Positions 6,963 to 15,597 of a DNA stretch of 64,000 bases are shown piece after piece. Position numbers and translations under genes: made by a program. The stretch is from Anaerolineae bacterium (GTDB lineage Bacteria; Chloroflexota; Anaerolineae; Promineifilales; Promineifilaceae), in NCBI GenBank assembly GCA_030425205.1, contig JAUIAP010000032.1, positions 1 through 64,000 on the forward strand, read 5' to 3'. Numbering within the stretch: position 1 is the first letter of the stretch; every line of letters begins with the position of its first letter. The notes beneath the pieces are model-generated. The model was not told the DNA's origin, did not search any database, and saw only the letters and a list, made by a program, of their open reading frames with translations.

Positions 6963-8561
6963 TTACAGCAGCCCCGTCACGTTCATATCGCGCGGATGTT
7001 CAACGCTGTATTCGTAAGTGATGGTCTGTTCTGACTCGGCTGCCATACGCACTTCCCACTTCAACAAATTCAGATCGCTCTGTTCTGCTGGGGCAGGACG
7101 CACACTTTCCAGCTTCACCGTAATCGCCTCATGGCGTGGCACGGGGATGTGATCCTCAACGGTCACAACGGCAGACGTAGGCAAGAGATTCTTGAGCGTG
7201 ATTTTGTAGCCATAGCCAATTTTGCGACGGTCGCGCATAAAGCGTTTGTCGGTTTGGCGTTTGACCAGCTCACGTTCAACCGTGATGCGATCCTCAGCAC
7301 CGAGCAGAAATTCGATTTCATCGTTGGGGGCGGTGAAGGGAAGCTGATTTCGGCCGATAAATTCTCCCTCCGCAAACAAGCTCACCTGTCCCTGCAAGAG
7401 CGGCGCACCCGTTTTATTTTGCACCGTTGCCCGCCGAAAGACCGAATCCGTATGTTTTGGCACAGCCGCATAGTCGAGCTTCGGATCAAGCTCATGTTCT
7501 CCAATCGTCACCTTGCGCGCACTGCCATCGCCGGGAATGTCGCTATTGCCCGATAGTCGATAGGTGACAGCGACACCGCTCGTGTTGACTTCGGCCGTCA
7601 CAAACTCAGCCTCAACCATCTCTTCCCTTGCTGCGTCAGCCATCATAGGTTCAGCGGCCGCGCGACTCATCATTTTTGCACTGCGAACGCGCGCTTGAAC
7701 GGGGACTGGGGCGGGTGGTTGGACAAACTCATTGATGTACCAAGTATGTAGTTCGGGCTTGCGCTGGTTCAGGGCGGGCCGCGCTGTCGATAGTGTGAGC
7801 GCGACATTTTCCCAATCTTCGCCGCTGCGCTGCGTTACTTGGGCGAGTTGCGTCAGAAAAATCGCGTTCGTTTCGGTCAGGCGCACGTCATAGAGGGGTT
7901 GCCAGCCACAGCGATTGACGACATAGGTTAGTTCGGCCGAAAAATCCCCCGCTTCCAAAACTTCAACTTCGACAGTCGCACGATACCGTTGTTTCGACCC
8001 AGCCGAAAGGTGTTGCTTTAATTCAGCTTGTAGGTGGCTCAGCGTCTTTTCTAGCTCGCGTTCACGCTGTGCTAGCGCACGCAATTGTTCACGCACCTGT
8101 GCATCTTGCGCTTGCAGGAAAGTGAGCAGTTCGATCTGTTTTTCGACGCTTGTTCGGCCGAAAGCTAACCCCCTTGCAAACTGTTCTGTCTGTAAGCGGA
8201 TTCCGTCCAAATAGACGAGTTGCGCCTCTTGTGTCGCCTTTTCGTCTGCAACCTCTTTTTGCTCATCCTGCGTCGCTTCAATCTCTGCTTGCAACGTGCG
8301 GACTTTCTCGGCCGGCACGTCGCGATAATTGCGCTGGCTGACATCGACGCCGCGAATCCGTACGCGCGCCGTGCCGCGCCCATTGACGCGCACTGAATCA
8401 ATATCGAGCAGGAGGGGTAGCTCTTCGATAACGAGATGGGTCATTTCGGGGATGACTTCGGCCGATCCTGACCGTAAGACCCGCGCCCGATCTGGGTAGA
8501 CGGTGACGGCTGTTGGTGTTGTAGAAATAGTTTGGTTCATCTGAACATTATACATGTTCAA
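6963..8561 (-). CDS. MuiA-like protein (DUF4140/DUF4139)
   Basis: A 532-residue protein of the mucoidy-inhibitor A type. Residues about 15-115 form the DUF4140 part (PTAVTVYPDRARVLRSG, then LLLDIDSVRVNGRG). A coiled coil rich in Glu/Gln lies at about 85-195. Residues about 200-525 are the DUF4139 part (AELTYVVNRCGWQPLYDVR, then LTLSTARPALNQRKPEL). No signal peptide is evident, so it is probably cytoplasmic. The biochemical role of the family is unsettled. The start could be 8561 or the ATG at 8540. It contains four copies of TCGGCCGA. It is convergent with the secreted protein gene and is followed by a bidirectional terminator. Confidence 0.85.
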   Translation of the reverse strand: MNMYNVQMNQTISTTPTAVTVYPDRARVLRSGSAEVIPEMTHLVIEELPLLLDIDSVRVNGRGTARVRIRGVDVSQRNYRDVPAEKVRTLQAEIEATQDEQKEVADEKATQEAQLVYLDGIRLQTEQFARGLAFGRTSVEKQIELLTFLQAQDAQVREQLRALAQRERELEKTLSHLQAELKQHLSAGSKQRYRATVEVEVLEAGDFSAELTYVVNRCGWQPLYDVRLTETNAIFLTQLAQVTQRSGEDWENVALTLSTARPALNQRKPELHTWYINEFVQPPAPVPVQARVRSAKMMSRAAAEPMMADAAREEMVEAEFVTAEVNTSGVAVTYRLSGNSDIPGDGSARKVTIGEHELDPKLDYAAVPKHTDSVFRRATVQNKTGAPLLQGQVSLFAEGEFIGRNQLPFTAPNDEIEFLLGAEDRITVERELVKRQTDKRFMRDRRKIGYGYKITLKNLLPTSAVVTVEDHIPVPRHEAITVKLESVRPAPAEQSDLNLLKWEVRMAAESEQTITYEYSVEHPRDMNVTGLL

Positions 8562-8583
8562 AGGTCAATTGAACGCGCCAAGA

Positions 8584-9507
8584 TTATTGCAACCAGTGGG
8601 AGAGATCGCGTCCGATAATGTCGCTGAGTTGGAGAATGTCGGCGCGATAGTCGTCAATCAGGGTTTGGCGCGTCGTGGGGTTGAGGGTGGGGCGAATGGT
8701 GTTGGCACGATGGAGACGGTCACGCAGTGGGTGACGAATGGCGGCTGGAAGGAGCGCGTTGACGATAGATTTGAGCGGATTCGGCCGAATCATCACTTCC
8801 TTCAACCATCCGCGTTTTGCCACGCCCCCCACGTTGCGCCGCTCTAAATCTGGCACAAACTGTTTATCTACCCCGACAAACTCATAGACCGACTGGACTA
8901 GCTTGAGCGGATCAGCCAGCCAATCTTCAAATAAAAACAACTTGATCTGGTCGCGTGGAAAAAATTCGAGATAACGATTAATTTGTCGCGCATAAAAGCC
9001 GATCTCTCGATAGAACCAGTGCGGCCATGGCCCCCAACCGAGCTGGATGCGCTGCTGTTCGGCCGCCAATGCTTGCTCAAATGTCGCGAGCGGCTCAAGC
9101 CCTGCCCGTCGGAAGTGATTGTAGTTTGCAAAGGCACGTTCGGCAGGCTGCCGCAGAATGGCGATCAATTTTGCATCTGGCACATGATAGCGCATCCGCT
9201 CGGCCGCAAGATCACTACAAAGATAGATTGGTGATCCATCCCCCAACACCTGATCTGGGTGCGCTGCGTCAAATTGGGCATGAAAATCATCCACTGTCCA
9301 AACGCAGTTGTAAGCCAGCCAGTGACGATCAGGCGGCGCATTGAAATTGGCAGCGCGGTCAATCGTTTCCAGCGCAAAAAAGCTGTTGCCATTGTTGCGC
9401 GCCATGTGAATCTGTGGATGTTGATTAAGGTAATGGTAGAGCGAGACACTACCCGCTTTCGCTGCGCCGAGCAGAACAAAGTTCGGGAGGAGAGGCTGTG
9501 GGGGCAT
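8584..9507 (-). CDS. Sulfotransferase family protein
   Basis: A 307-residue PAPS-dependent sulfotransferase. I start at the ATG at 9507 (MPPQPLLPNF) because the extension to 9564 reads through a dispersed repeat. The 5'-phosphosulfate-binding loop is visible as GAAKAGSVSLYHYL (about 14-27), and the 3'-phosphate-binding segment as ILRQPAERAFANY (about 117-129). The fold resembles heparan-sulfate N-sulfotransferases, which transfer sulfate from PAPS to sugars or other hydroxyl or amino groups. The acceptor is unknown. No polysaccharide cluster surrounds it here, although surface glycosidase-like genes lie nearby. RPN at about residue 240 is encoded by a TCGGCCGA copy. Confidence 0.85.
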   Translation of the reverse strand: MPPQPLLPNFVLLGAAKAGSVSLYHYLNQHPQIHMARNNGNSFFALETIDRAANFNAPPDRHWLAYNCVWTVDDFHAQFDAAHPDQVLGDGSPIYLCSDLAAERMRYHVPDAKLIAILRQPAERAFANYNHFRRAGLEPLATFEQALAAEQQRIQLGWGPWPHWFYREIGFYARQINRYLEFFPRDQIKLFLFEDWLADPLKLVQSVYEFVGVDKQFVPDLERRNVGGVAKRGWLKEVMIRPNPLKSIVNALLPAAIRHPLRDRLHRANTIRPTLNPTTRQTLIDDYRADILQLSDIIGRDLSHWLQ

Positions 9508-9611
9508 GGTAAATTGACCGTATTGCGTGGCGCGTGATAGCCTCTTGGCTCGCACTACGCACAACGTTTTCCACTCCAGACAGATTCCTCAAGAATCATC
9601 TGTTGACTGCC

Positions 9612-11675
9612 CTACTGCCCATTGTCCACCTGTCCCTCGACCGCCTCCGTCAGCTCCCAAACGCGCAATACCTCCGCGACACTCCATGCTTGTGCAAAAC
9701 AGGCGCGAGGGGTAAATGGTGCGTTTCCATCAAAACATTCGCTGATCTGACCAACGCACGCATCTTTCAAGTGGCGTAACAAGGGGAGCAGGAATGAGCG
9801 TGCGGCGATGGGATCATTGTAGACCCGCAAATGGGCGGCAATGAATGGTCCCATCAGCCAACCCCAAACAGTTCCCTGATGGTAGGCCGCGTCCCGAGTG
9901 CGCCGGTCGCCACCATATTCGCCGACGTAATCGGGGTCAGTGGGGGAGAGGGAGCGCAGTCCGTGTGGTGTATAGAGGTGTTGGGCGCAGGTTTGCAGCA
10001 CGGCGCGTTGTTTTTTTGCCGAAAGGGGTGAGAAGTGCAGCGAAACTGCGAATAGTTGATTCGGCCGAATTTTTGCATCAAATCCCTGCATCCCGTTGAT
10101 CACATCGTACAGACAGCCCGCTTCTTCGTTCCAAAACTTTGAAAATCCCGCTTTGACCCGTGTCGCCTGTTCTGTATACAGTTCTGGCAGCTCACCGACG
10201 ACCTCTGCAAATTCTGCCATTGAGCGCAATGCGTTGTACCAAAGCGCATTAATCTCGACGGGTTTGCCAATGCGTGGTGTCACGACCCAATCATCGACTT
10301 TTGCATCCATCCATGTCAACTGAACGCCCTGTTCACCCGCGTAGAGCAGGCCATCATCACTCTGGCGAATGTTATAGCGCGTGCCGGACACATGGGACTC
10401 GATAATCTCTTGCAGGATAGGGAATAACTCGACGATCAGCGAATCATCCCCCGTTGCGGCGTGATAGGCGCGAATTGCTTCAAAGTACCAGAGCGTCGCG
10501 TCGACGGTGTTGTATTCCGTCTCTCCATGCTCGTCGGGAAAGCGATTGGGCAACATACCTCGATCTACAAACTGGGCAAATGTCTTGAGGATGTTGCGGG
10601 CGATTTTCGGCCGATTGGTCGTCAACGTCAGACCCGGCAGCGCAATCATTGTGTCCCGTCCCCAGTCCCCAAACCACGGATACCCAGCGATCACCGTTCG
10701 CCCATTGGGGTTCTCGGCGGTTTCGCGTGCCACGATAAATTGATCCGCGCTCAACACAAGGTGTCGAATGCGATTTAATATCTCAGGCAGCGCATCATTG
10801 ATTGCATAACTCGCAACATAGTTCTTGTCACTCTTTGTCAACCGATTCGCGGGTTTGAAATGCCACTTGTCTTGAACAGCTTCCAGCAAAGTAGCTTCAT
10901 GATCCTTCTGAGCGGCGTAGGCGGCCGTACTATCAAGCACGACATTTTCTTCGGTCGTGCAAACAAAACAGACAGAGCCGCCCGGCTCAAGCGATGCGGT
11001 GAATTCGGCCGCAAACAGGTTGTCCTCACGATCAAGATAGCCACGATAAACCTCGATCGCATGGTAGTAGTTGCGATACCAACTATGCTGGGGTTTGCTC
11101 GTCGCACGGTCGCTCAAGATGAAAAATGGGACAGCTTCAGCATTGGCGACAACCTTGATGCCCTGCTCAACGGCCGCAACATCCATCTGAAAACCACCGC
11201 GTGTTGCACTGTGATAACTGCGATAGTTGACCATGCCCTTGACGTTCAGCGAAAGTGGCACACGCCCGCGCACAAGGTCATAACGCACATAGGTTGTGTT
11301 TGCGCCTTGCTCCATCCAGACTCGTTTTTCTAAGAGCGCATCCCCGAGTGCATAGCTCCAGACGGGTGTTGTGCCTTCCAAACGAAAGCTGTCGAGATAG
11401 ATAAATCCGTTGTTAAAGACGGTGTTAGGCGACCAACTGTTTGCAAAGAGCGTAAAGCTATTGCCATCATAATGCGCTGTATCGTCAAATTTGGCGACGA
11501 GTAGACTCCGTTTGGCAGGTGGCTCGATGGCTGCGACGAGTAGCCCATGATAGCGGCGGGTCAAAACGCCCGCGACCGTTCCACTGGCGTAGCCGCCGAT
11601 TCCGTTTGTCACAAGCCACTCATGGTCGAGGGCTGATTGTTGTTGATTGATGGTTGCGCGTTCGAGAGTCAACAT
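9612..11675 (-). CDS. Glycogen-debranching enzyme (amylo-alpha-1,6-glucosidase)
   Basis: A 687-residue protein with the two parts of the bacterial/archaeal GDE family. The N-terminal beta domain is at about 15-240 (LVTNGIGGYASGTVAGVLTR, RYHGLLVAA). The C-terminal (alpha/alpha)6 barrel (GH133-like) is at about 285-675, with the hallmark GYPWFGDWGRDTMIALPG at 331-348 and YNTVDATLWYFEAI further on. It removes alpha-1,6 branch points of glycogen or limit dextrins in the cytoplasm. The length is normal. A possible ribosome site AGGA lies ~10 nt before the ATG. No glycogen genes are adjacent; the next gene upstream is a TetR regulator on the same strand with a ~126-bp gap. Confidence 0.92.
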   Translation of the reverse strand: MLTLERATINQQQSALDHEWLVTNGIGGYASGTVAGVLTRRYHGLLVAAIEPPAKRSLLVAKFDDTAHYDGNSFTLFANSWSPNTVFNNGFIYLDSFRLEGTTPVWSYALGDALLEKRVWMEQGANTTYVRYDLVRGRVPLSLNVKGMVNYRSYHSATRGGFQMDVAAVEQGIKVVANAEAVPFFILSDRATSKPQHSWYRNYYHAIEVYRGYLDREDNLFAAEFTASLEPGGSVCFVCTTEENVVLDSTAAYAAQKDHEATLLEAVQDKWHFKPANRLTKSDKNYVASYAINDALPEILNRIRHLVLSADQFIVARETAENPNGRTVIAGYPWFGDWGRDTMIALPGLTLTTNRPKIARNILKTFAQFVDRGMLPNRFPDEHGETEYNTVDATLWYFEAIRAYHAATGDDSLIVELFPILQEIIESHVSGTRYNIRQSDDGLLYAGEQGVQLTWMDAKVDDWVVTPRIGKPVEINALWYNALRSMAEFAEVVGELPELYTEQATRVKAGFSKFWNEEAGCLYDVINGMQGFDAKIRPNQLFAVSLHFSPLSAKKQRAVLQTCAQHLYTPHGLRSLSPTDPDYVGEYGGDRRTRDAAYHQGTVWGWLMGPFIAAHLRVYNDPIAARSFLLPLLRHLKDACVGQISECFDGNAPFTPRACFAQAWSVAEVLRVWELTEAVEGQVDNGQ

Positions 11676-11801
11676 GAGAACTTTTCCTGATGCGATGCTG
11701 CACTTTAGCTCATATTGTAACCGCTTTTAAGCCAATGTTCAGGAACTAGCCATACAAAAAGTGGTCTGTTTTTGGTGGGTGGATAGTGTTAAAATGCTGG
11801 T

Positions 11802-12413
11802 TTAATAGGGAGCGGCAAGTGTTTCCATTAATCCCGCCTGCATCACGCCGTTGCTCGCATATTCGTAGAGCATATCGGCGATTTGTTCGGCCGAATATTT
11901 ACCAGTCGGCTGAAACCACGTCACGACCAGATTGATCGCGCCAAACGTCAGCAAGCGCAGTAGGCGCACATCGACGTGCGACTTATAAACGCCCATCTCC
12001 TGTGCCTCAATAAACCACTCTGTCCACAACGCCTCATATGCGTCCCGCTTGGCGACCACACGCCCGCGTGCCTCTGGGCTGAGATGGCGAATCTCTTGCA
12101 GCAAGACAATGGCAAAATCCTGATAGTCGGTGCTGATGCGCAAGTGTGCGCGCATCGCTTGTCGGATATTTTCAGCGGGGTGAGAATCGGCCGATGTTGC
12201 CTCCTCAATTGCCCCACGCAGACGATCAAGCGCAATCTCCATCACGGCTTCAAGTAGCTCATCCTTATTTTTGAAGTGATAGTAAAGCGCAGCGGAAGTT
12301 ATATCGAGCGCATCACCGATGTCTCGAATAGAGGTGGCGAGAAATCCCTTACGACGGAATAGTTTTGCAGATTCGATTAAGATGTTTTGATAACGATTCG
12401 TATTACGTGCCAT
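11802..12413 (-). CDS. TetR family transcriptional regulator
   Basis: A 203-residue regulator. The DNA-binding helix-turn-helix is at about 10-56 (IRDIGDALDITSAALYYHF, then KNKDELLEAV), typical of TetR. The C-terminal region is the ligand-binding and dimer part, with a YSAEQIADMLYEYAS helix. A TATAAT hexamer lies 11 nt upstream of the ATG with no Shine-Dalgarno, so the leader must be very short. Its target is not obvious; it lies between the debranching enzyme and a surface glycosidase-like gene. Fatty-acid-type TetR proteins often look like this, but the ligand cannot be told. Confidence 0.85.
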   Translation of the reverse strand: MARNTNRYQNILIESAKLFRRKGFLATSIRDIGDALDITSAALYYHFKNKDELLEAVMEIALDRLRGAIEEATSADSHPAENIRQAMRAHLRISTDYQDFAIVLLQEIRHLSPEARGRVVAKRDAYEALWTEWFIEAQEMGVYKSHVDVRLLRLLTFGAINLVVTWFQPTGKYSAEQIADMLYEYASNGVMQAGLMETLAAPY

Positions 12414-12538
12414 GTGTGGGCGGCATTATAGAACGTTCGTAGAGGGTGTCAAATTGACCCGATCAATGGCCGACACCGACAAACTGGATTTTGCTGGCTT
12501 CGGCTCACCCTTTAATCCAAGTTCGCCTATAAAAGCAA

Positions 12539-12566
12539 AACGACCCATCCATGCGGACGGATCGTT
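12539..12566 (-). terminator. Terminator after the surface glycosidase-like gene
   Basis: On the minus strand AACGATCCGTCC-GCAT-GGATGGGTCGTT forms a 12-step stem with one mismatch and one G-U pair, followed by a T-rich stretch. It lies 22 bp past the stop at 12589. Confidence 0.65.
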
Positions 12567-12588
12567 TTATTGTCATGAAAAGTTCCTG

Positions 12589-14517
12589 CTATGACCGTTT
12601 TAGCCAAGCCGTTGTCCCAACCAGTAGGCTGAACAAAAGGACGTACACAAGTTGTGTGGGGGATGCGGCTGTACTACTGTTTAACGCAACTGCAGTCGGC
12701 GTGTAGCTGGCCGGTGTTTCACAAGCCTCCCAATTGCAGCTATTGTTATCAATGAATAGATGGTTGGCTGCAATTTTTGGCATTCCAACGGAGTCGGCAA
12801 ACTCTTGCGCGCCCCAGTTACCAAATTTGCTGTATGCACCGAGTGATGCGTAGTGCATGAACATTTTGCCACCCTCATCACGCCAGTGCGCATAGTAGTC
12901 GGCATACAAATTCGCCATACGCGGATCACGGTTCGCGCCAATAAATAGCTCCGTCATTGATGTGTCATTTACAACGATCTGCTGCACACCGACGAGATGC
13001 TGTCCGCCCTCATAGGCAACCAAGTCTAAGTTCAATCCGTCAGCGAGATTGGCGTATTCCGTAATATACTGTTTGGCTTCTTGTAGAGATACTTTTGGAT
13101 TGTATTGAACAGGTGTGAGAACATTCCCATGTTCCAGTTCTGCAAATAGTTGCCCCAATCCGTTATCAAACTGCCCTGTCCAACTATCGACGACATCGTA
13201 GTAGGCTTCACGCCCTAAGTGTTGCCCAAAATAGGGGGCAATGGCAACGGCATCGACATGGTGCGCATGGCATGGGCCCTGATCCCAAAGTGGACAGTTG
13301 AGCATCTTTTCGCCAATCCATGGGTTGGTTGCTTGGGTTGCGATGACGCAGGTGACCCGATCCGCCTGTGAACCAAACGCTAGCTCCCAGATGTCACACA
13401 TTTCGGCCGAACGCTTGCCAAAATAGCTCAAACGCTTTTCCAAGTCGGATGCAGTGCTGTTCGGCCACTCCGCTTTGCCCTGCTCCTCAAACCACTGTGA
13501 CTGGTAAAAACCACTGTTCCAGACTTCATTGGAAAGTTCGACGTAGACGCGCCGATTGGCCTCAAGTCGACTCCGTACCATCAGCGCGAACTGCATCATG
13601 TATTCATCGCTAGCGTGGTGGGGCATGTTGAACCATGCATCTGCGTCAAGCTCATTGGCCAACTTAACCATCAGTTCGACTGGAACACCATTTGTCGTGC
13701 TGTAACGCGCATGACTAACTTTGCTGCGGCTGTCCCACTCTGCCGCGCCACCTGCACTGCGTGCGCTATCGGTGGGGTAGACATAATATGGGTTTTGGAT
13801 TGCGTCATGCAGTGGGTGTGTCCACACTTCTTGCACATCATCGGCCGAACGCATTGGCCCATTGACGCTCCAATTGATCCGCTGCCAATCCATGAAGCGT
13901 ACCACTTTATATTTGCTGATATTGTCTAAAAACGTGGGGTGGAACGTCTGTGTCGTTGTCTCGTCAAAGCCGGGCATGTAGACGCGGATGTTGCGAATGT
14001 AATCACCAACGCCATCTGGATCGGTTGCTGTAATTTTGAGCAAAATCCCGTTAGAAGGCTTTTCGGGATCAACTTTGATAATGTCCTTGCCCGGCGTGTG
14101 GCTGACCAGTGTGGCATCGTGGGCATATTCTAGCGTGCCAGTTCCATCGTAGACCACGGTATAGAAACCCTCAGGATAGTGACTGCCCAAGCCATCAAAC
14201 ATCAACGTCGCTATCCATTGATAATCTGAACTACCAGTGGTGCTGGTTAACGAGCGCGGCCAGCCGTCCGCATCAAATGCAATTTCTCCCAACTCGCCAG
14301 TATTCCACATGGTCCAGTTTTGCGTTAGCCAAGGGCTAGATTGCTTGAACGCATTGACCATTGTGTATTCAGTTGACCATTCGGAAAAGATGTGGAGGTT
14401 TGCACCGAGAGGAGAGTCGCTGTTCGGTGCGTCAGCGGTTGCACGCCCTTGAAACAATATCAAGAGGCACAATACAAGTAGAAATCCAAAAGTCCAAGAG
14501 CCGTTACGAGTTTTCAT
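12589..14517 (-). CDS. Cell-surface glycoside hydrolase-like protein with C-terminal membrane anchor
   Basis: A 642-residue exported protein. The signal peptide is residues 1-29 (cleavage near ATADA). Residues about 30-190 look like a beta-sandwich. Residues about 195-580 resemble a clan GH-A TIM barrel: Glu331 in VELSNEVWNSGF fits the acid/base, and Glu503 in LVAYEGGQHLVG is a candidate nucleophile. The C-terminus has a Thr/Ala/Ser spacer, a hydrophobic helix (LVYVLLFSLLVGTTAWL) and a basic end KRS, so the enzyme is probably tethered to the outside of the membrane. Substrate unknown. Transcription probably starts at the TATAAT at 14607-14612 and ends at the hairpin 12539-12566. Confidence 0.75.
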   Translation of the reverse strand: MKTRNGSWTFGFLLVLCLLILFQGRATADAPNSDSPLGANLHIFSEWSTEYTMVNAFKQSSPWLTQNWTMWNTGELGEIAFDADGWPRSLTSTTGSSDYQWIATLMFDGLGSHYPEGFYTVVYDGTGTLEYAHDATLVSHTPGKDIIKVDPEKPSNGILLKITATDPDGVGDYIRNIRVYMPGFDETTTQTFHPTFLDNISKYKVVRFMDWQRINWSVNGPMRSADDVQEVWTHPLHDAIQNPYYVYPTDSARSAGGAAEWDSRSKVSHARYSTTNGVPVELMVKLANELDADAWFNMPHHASDEYMMQFALMVRSRLEANRRVYVELSNEVWNSGFYQSQWFEEQGKAEWPNSTASDLEKRLSYFGKRSAEMCDIWELAFGSQADRVTCVIATQATNPWIGEKMLNCPLWDQGPCHAHHVDAVAIAPYFGQHLGREAYYDVVDSWTGQFDNGLGQLFAELEHGNVLTPVQYNPKVSLQEAKQYITEYANLADGLNLDLVAYEGGQHLVGVQQIVVNDTSMTELFIGANRDPRMANLYADYYAHWRDEGGKMFMHYASLGAYSKFGNWGAQEFADSVGMPKIAANHLFIDNNSCNWEACETPASYTPTAVALNSSTAASPTQLVYVLLFSLLVGTTAWLKRS

Positions 14518-14726
14518 GACATACCTTTACAATTAACATTACATATCTGCACTCGCGCAGATGTTTTTGTACTACGTTCAACGGAAGAACGTTTACCATG
14601 CCATACATTATAGTACCCAAGTCCCAACGCTGCATCCAAATTTGCGTGAAATTGGTGGTAGCTTAGTACCAATTTCATGACTGATAGGGGATATTCATGA
14701 ATTGTCGTAAGGTTGAGAGAAACAAA
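14518..14726. other. Leader/promoter region of the surface glycosidase-like gene
   Basis: On the minus strand a TATAAT lies at 14607-14612 without a good -35 box. In the presumed leader there is a stem at 14545-14562 (ATCTGC/GCAGAT) and a short inverted repeat ACGTTC/GAACGT near 14573-14591 that could be a regulator site. A separate stem TGAAATTGGT/ACCAATTTCA lies near 14650-14680. No gene is visible. Confidence 0.4.
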
Positions 14727-14752
14727 ATGCGCGTTTCGGCCGAAACGCGCAT
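14727..14752 (-). terminator. Terminator of the amino-acid transporter operon, built around TCGGCCGA
   Basis: A perfect 26-bp palindrome (ATGCGCGTTTCGG and its complement) is followed on the minus strand by TTTTGTTT. It lies 36 bp past the stop of the ATPase gene. The centre of the stem is one of only two intergenic copies of the iterated palindrome TCGGCCGA. Confidence 0.8.
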
Positions 14753-14788
14753 GCAACAGTTCTATGTTTTTGTCTGTGAGAGAACCAC

Positions 14789-15529
14789 TTAGTGATTCAG
14801 AATTTGGTTTAGGAACAGCTTTGAACGATCTTCTTGTGGATTGGTGAAGAACTTCTCTGGCGTGTTCATTTCAACAATCTGACCCGCATCCATGAAGATG
14901 ACGCGATCTGCCACTGTGCGGGCAAACCCCATCTCATGGGTCACAGCCAAAATTGTGTACCCTTCAACTGCCAAGTCGCGCATCACGTCTAGCACTTCCT
15001 TGATCATTTCGGGGTCGAGTGCAGACGTAGGCTCATCAAAGAGCAGAATTTCAGGTTCCATTGTCAGCGTCCGCGCAATAGCCACACGTTGTTGCTGTCC
15101 ACCAGACATCTGTCCCGGATATTTGTCGGCCTGTTCTGGAATACCAACGCGACGCAACCATTTCATCGCTGTTTCATTGGCGCGATCTTTTGCCCACTTG
15201 CGCACATGAATGGGCGCGAGCGTCACGTTTTCCAATACCGTTAGATGAGGGAACAAATTGAACTGTTGAAACACCATTCCCACCTCACGGCGGATTTCCG
15301 CGATGTTGCGAACATCGTGGGTTAGCTCGGTGCCGTTCACGATGATGTCCCCTTCTTGATGCTCTTCGAGTCGATTGATGCAGCGGATAAAGGTCGATTT
15401 ACCCGAGCCAGAGGGTCCAAGGATGACGATCTTTTCGCCCTTACCAACTTCCAAGTCGATACCACGCAGTACGTGGAAATCGTCGTACCATTTGTTTACG
15501 TTGCGACAGGTGATGATTGAGTTTGCCAT
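14789..15529 (-). CDS. aapP: Amino-acid ABC transporter ATP-binding protein
   Basis: A 246-residue ATPase of the polar amino-acid (GlnQ/AapP/BztD) class. Walker A GPSGSGKST is at 38-46, the Q-loop GMVFQQFNLFPHLTV at about 84-98, the signature MSGGQQQR at 141-148, Walker B ILLFDEPTSALD at 161-172, and the switch His in AVTHEMGFA near 200. It powers import through the two permeases encoded just upstream. It is the last gene of the aapJ-aapQ-aapM-aapP order; 68 bp separate it from aapM. The operon ends in the hairpin at 14727-14752. Confidence 0.92.
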   Translation of the reverse strand: MANSIITCRNVNKWYDDFHVLRGIDLEVGKGEKIVILGPSGSGKSTFIRCINRLEEHQEGDIIVNGTELTHDVRNIAEIRREVGMVFQQFNLFPHLTVLENVTLAPIHVRKWAKDRANETAMKWLRRVGIPEQADKYPGQMSGGQQQRVAIARTLTMEPEILLFDEPTSALDPEMIKEVLDVMRDLAVEGYTILAVTHEMGFARTVADRVIFMDAGQIVEMNTPEKFFTNPQEDRSKLFLNQILNH

Positions 15530-15597
15530 GATTTTGTTTAGAACGGACGCAAGTCCGTTCTCGAATTTAGAAGCAGACTAACGCCCACTCGATATTT

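Noticed and set aside
7131..7556. Antisense frame of 141 codons inside the MuiA-like gene
   Set aside because: A shadow of a well-supported gene, with no motif or ribosome site.
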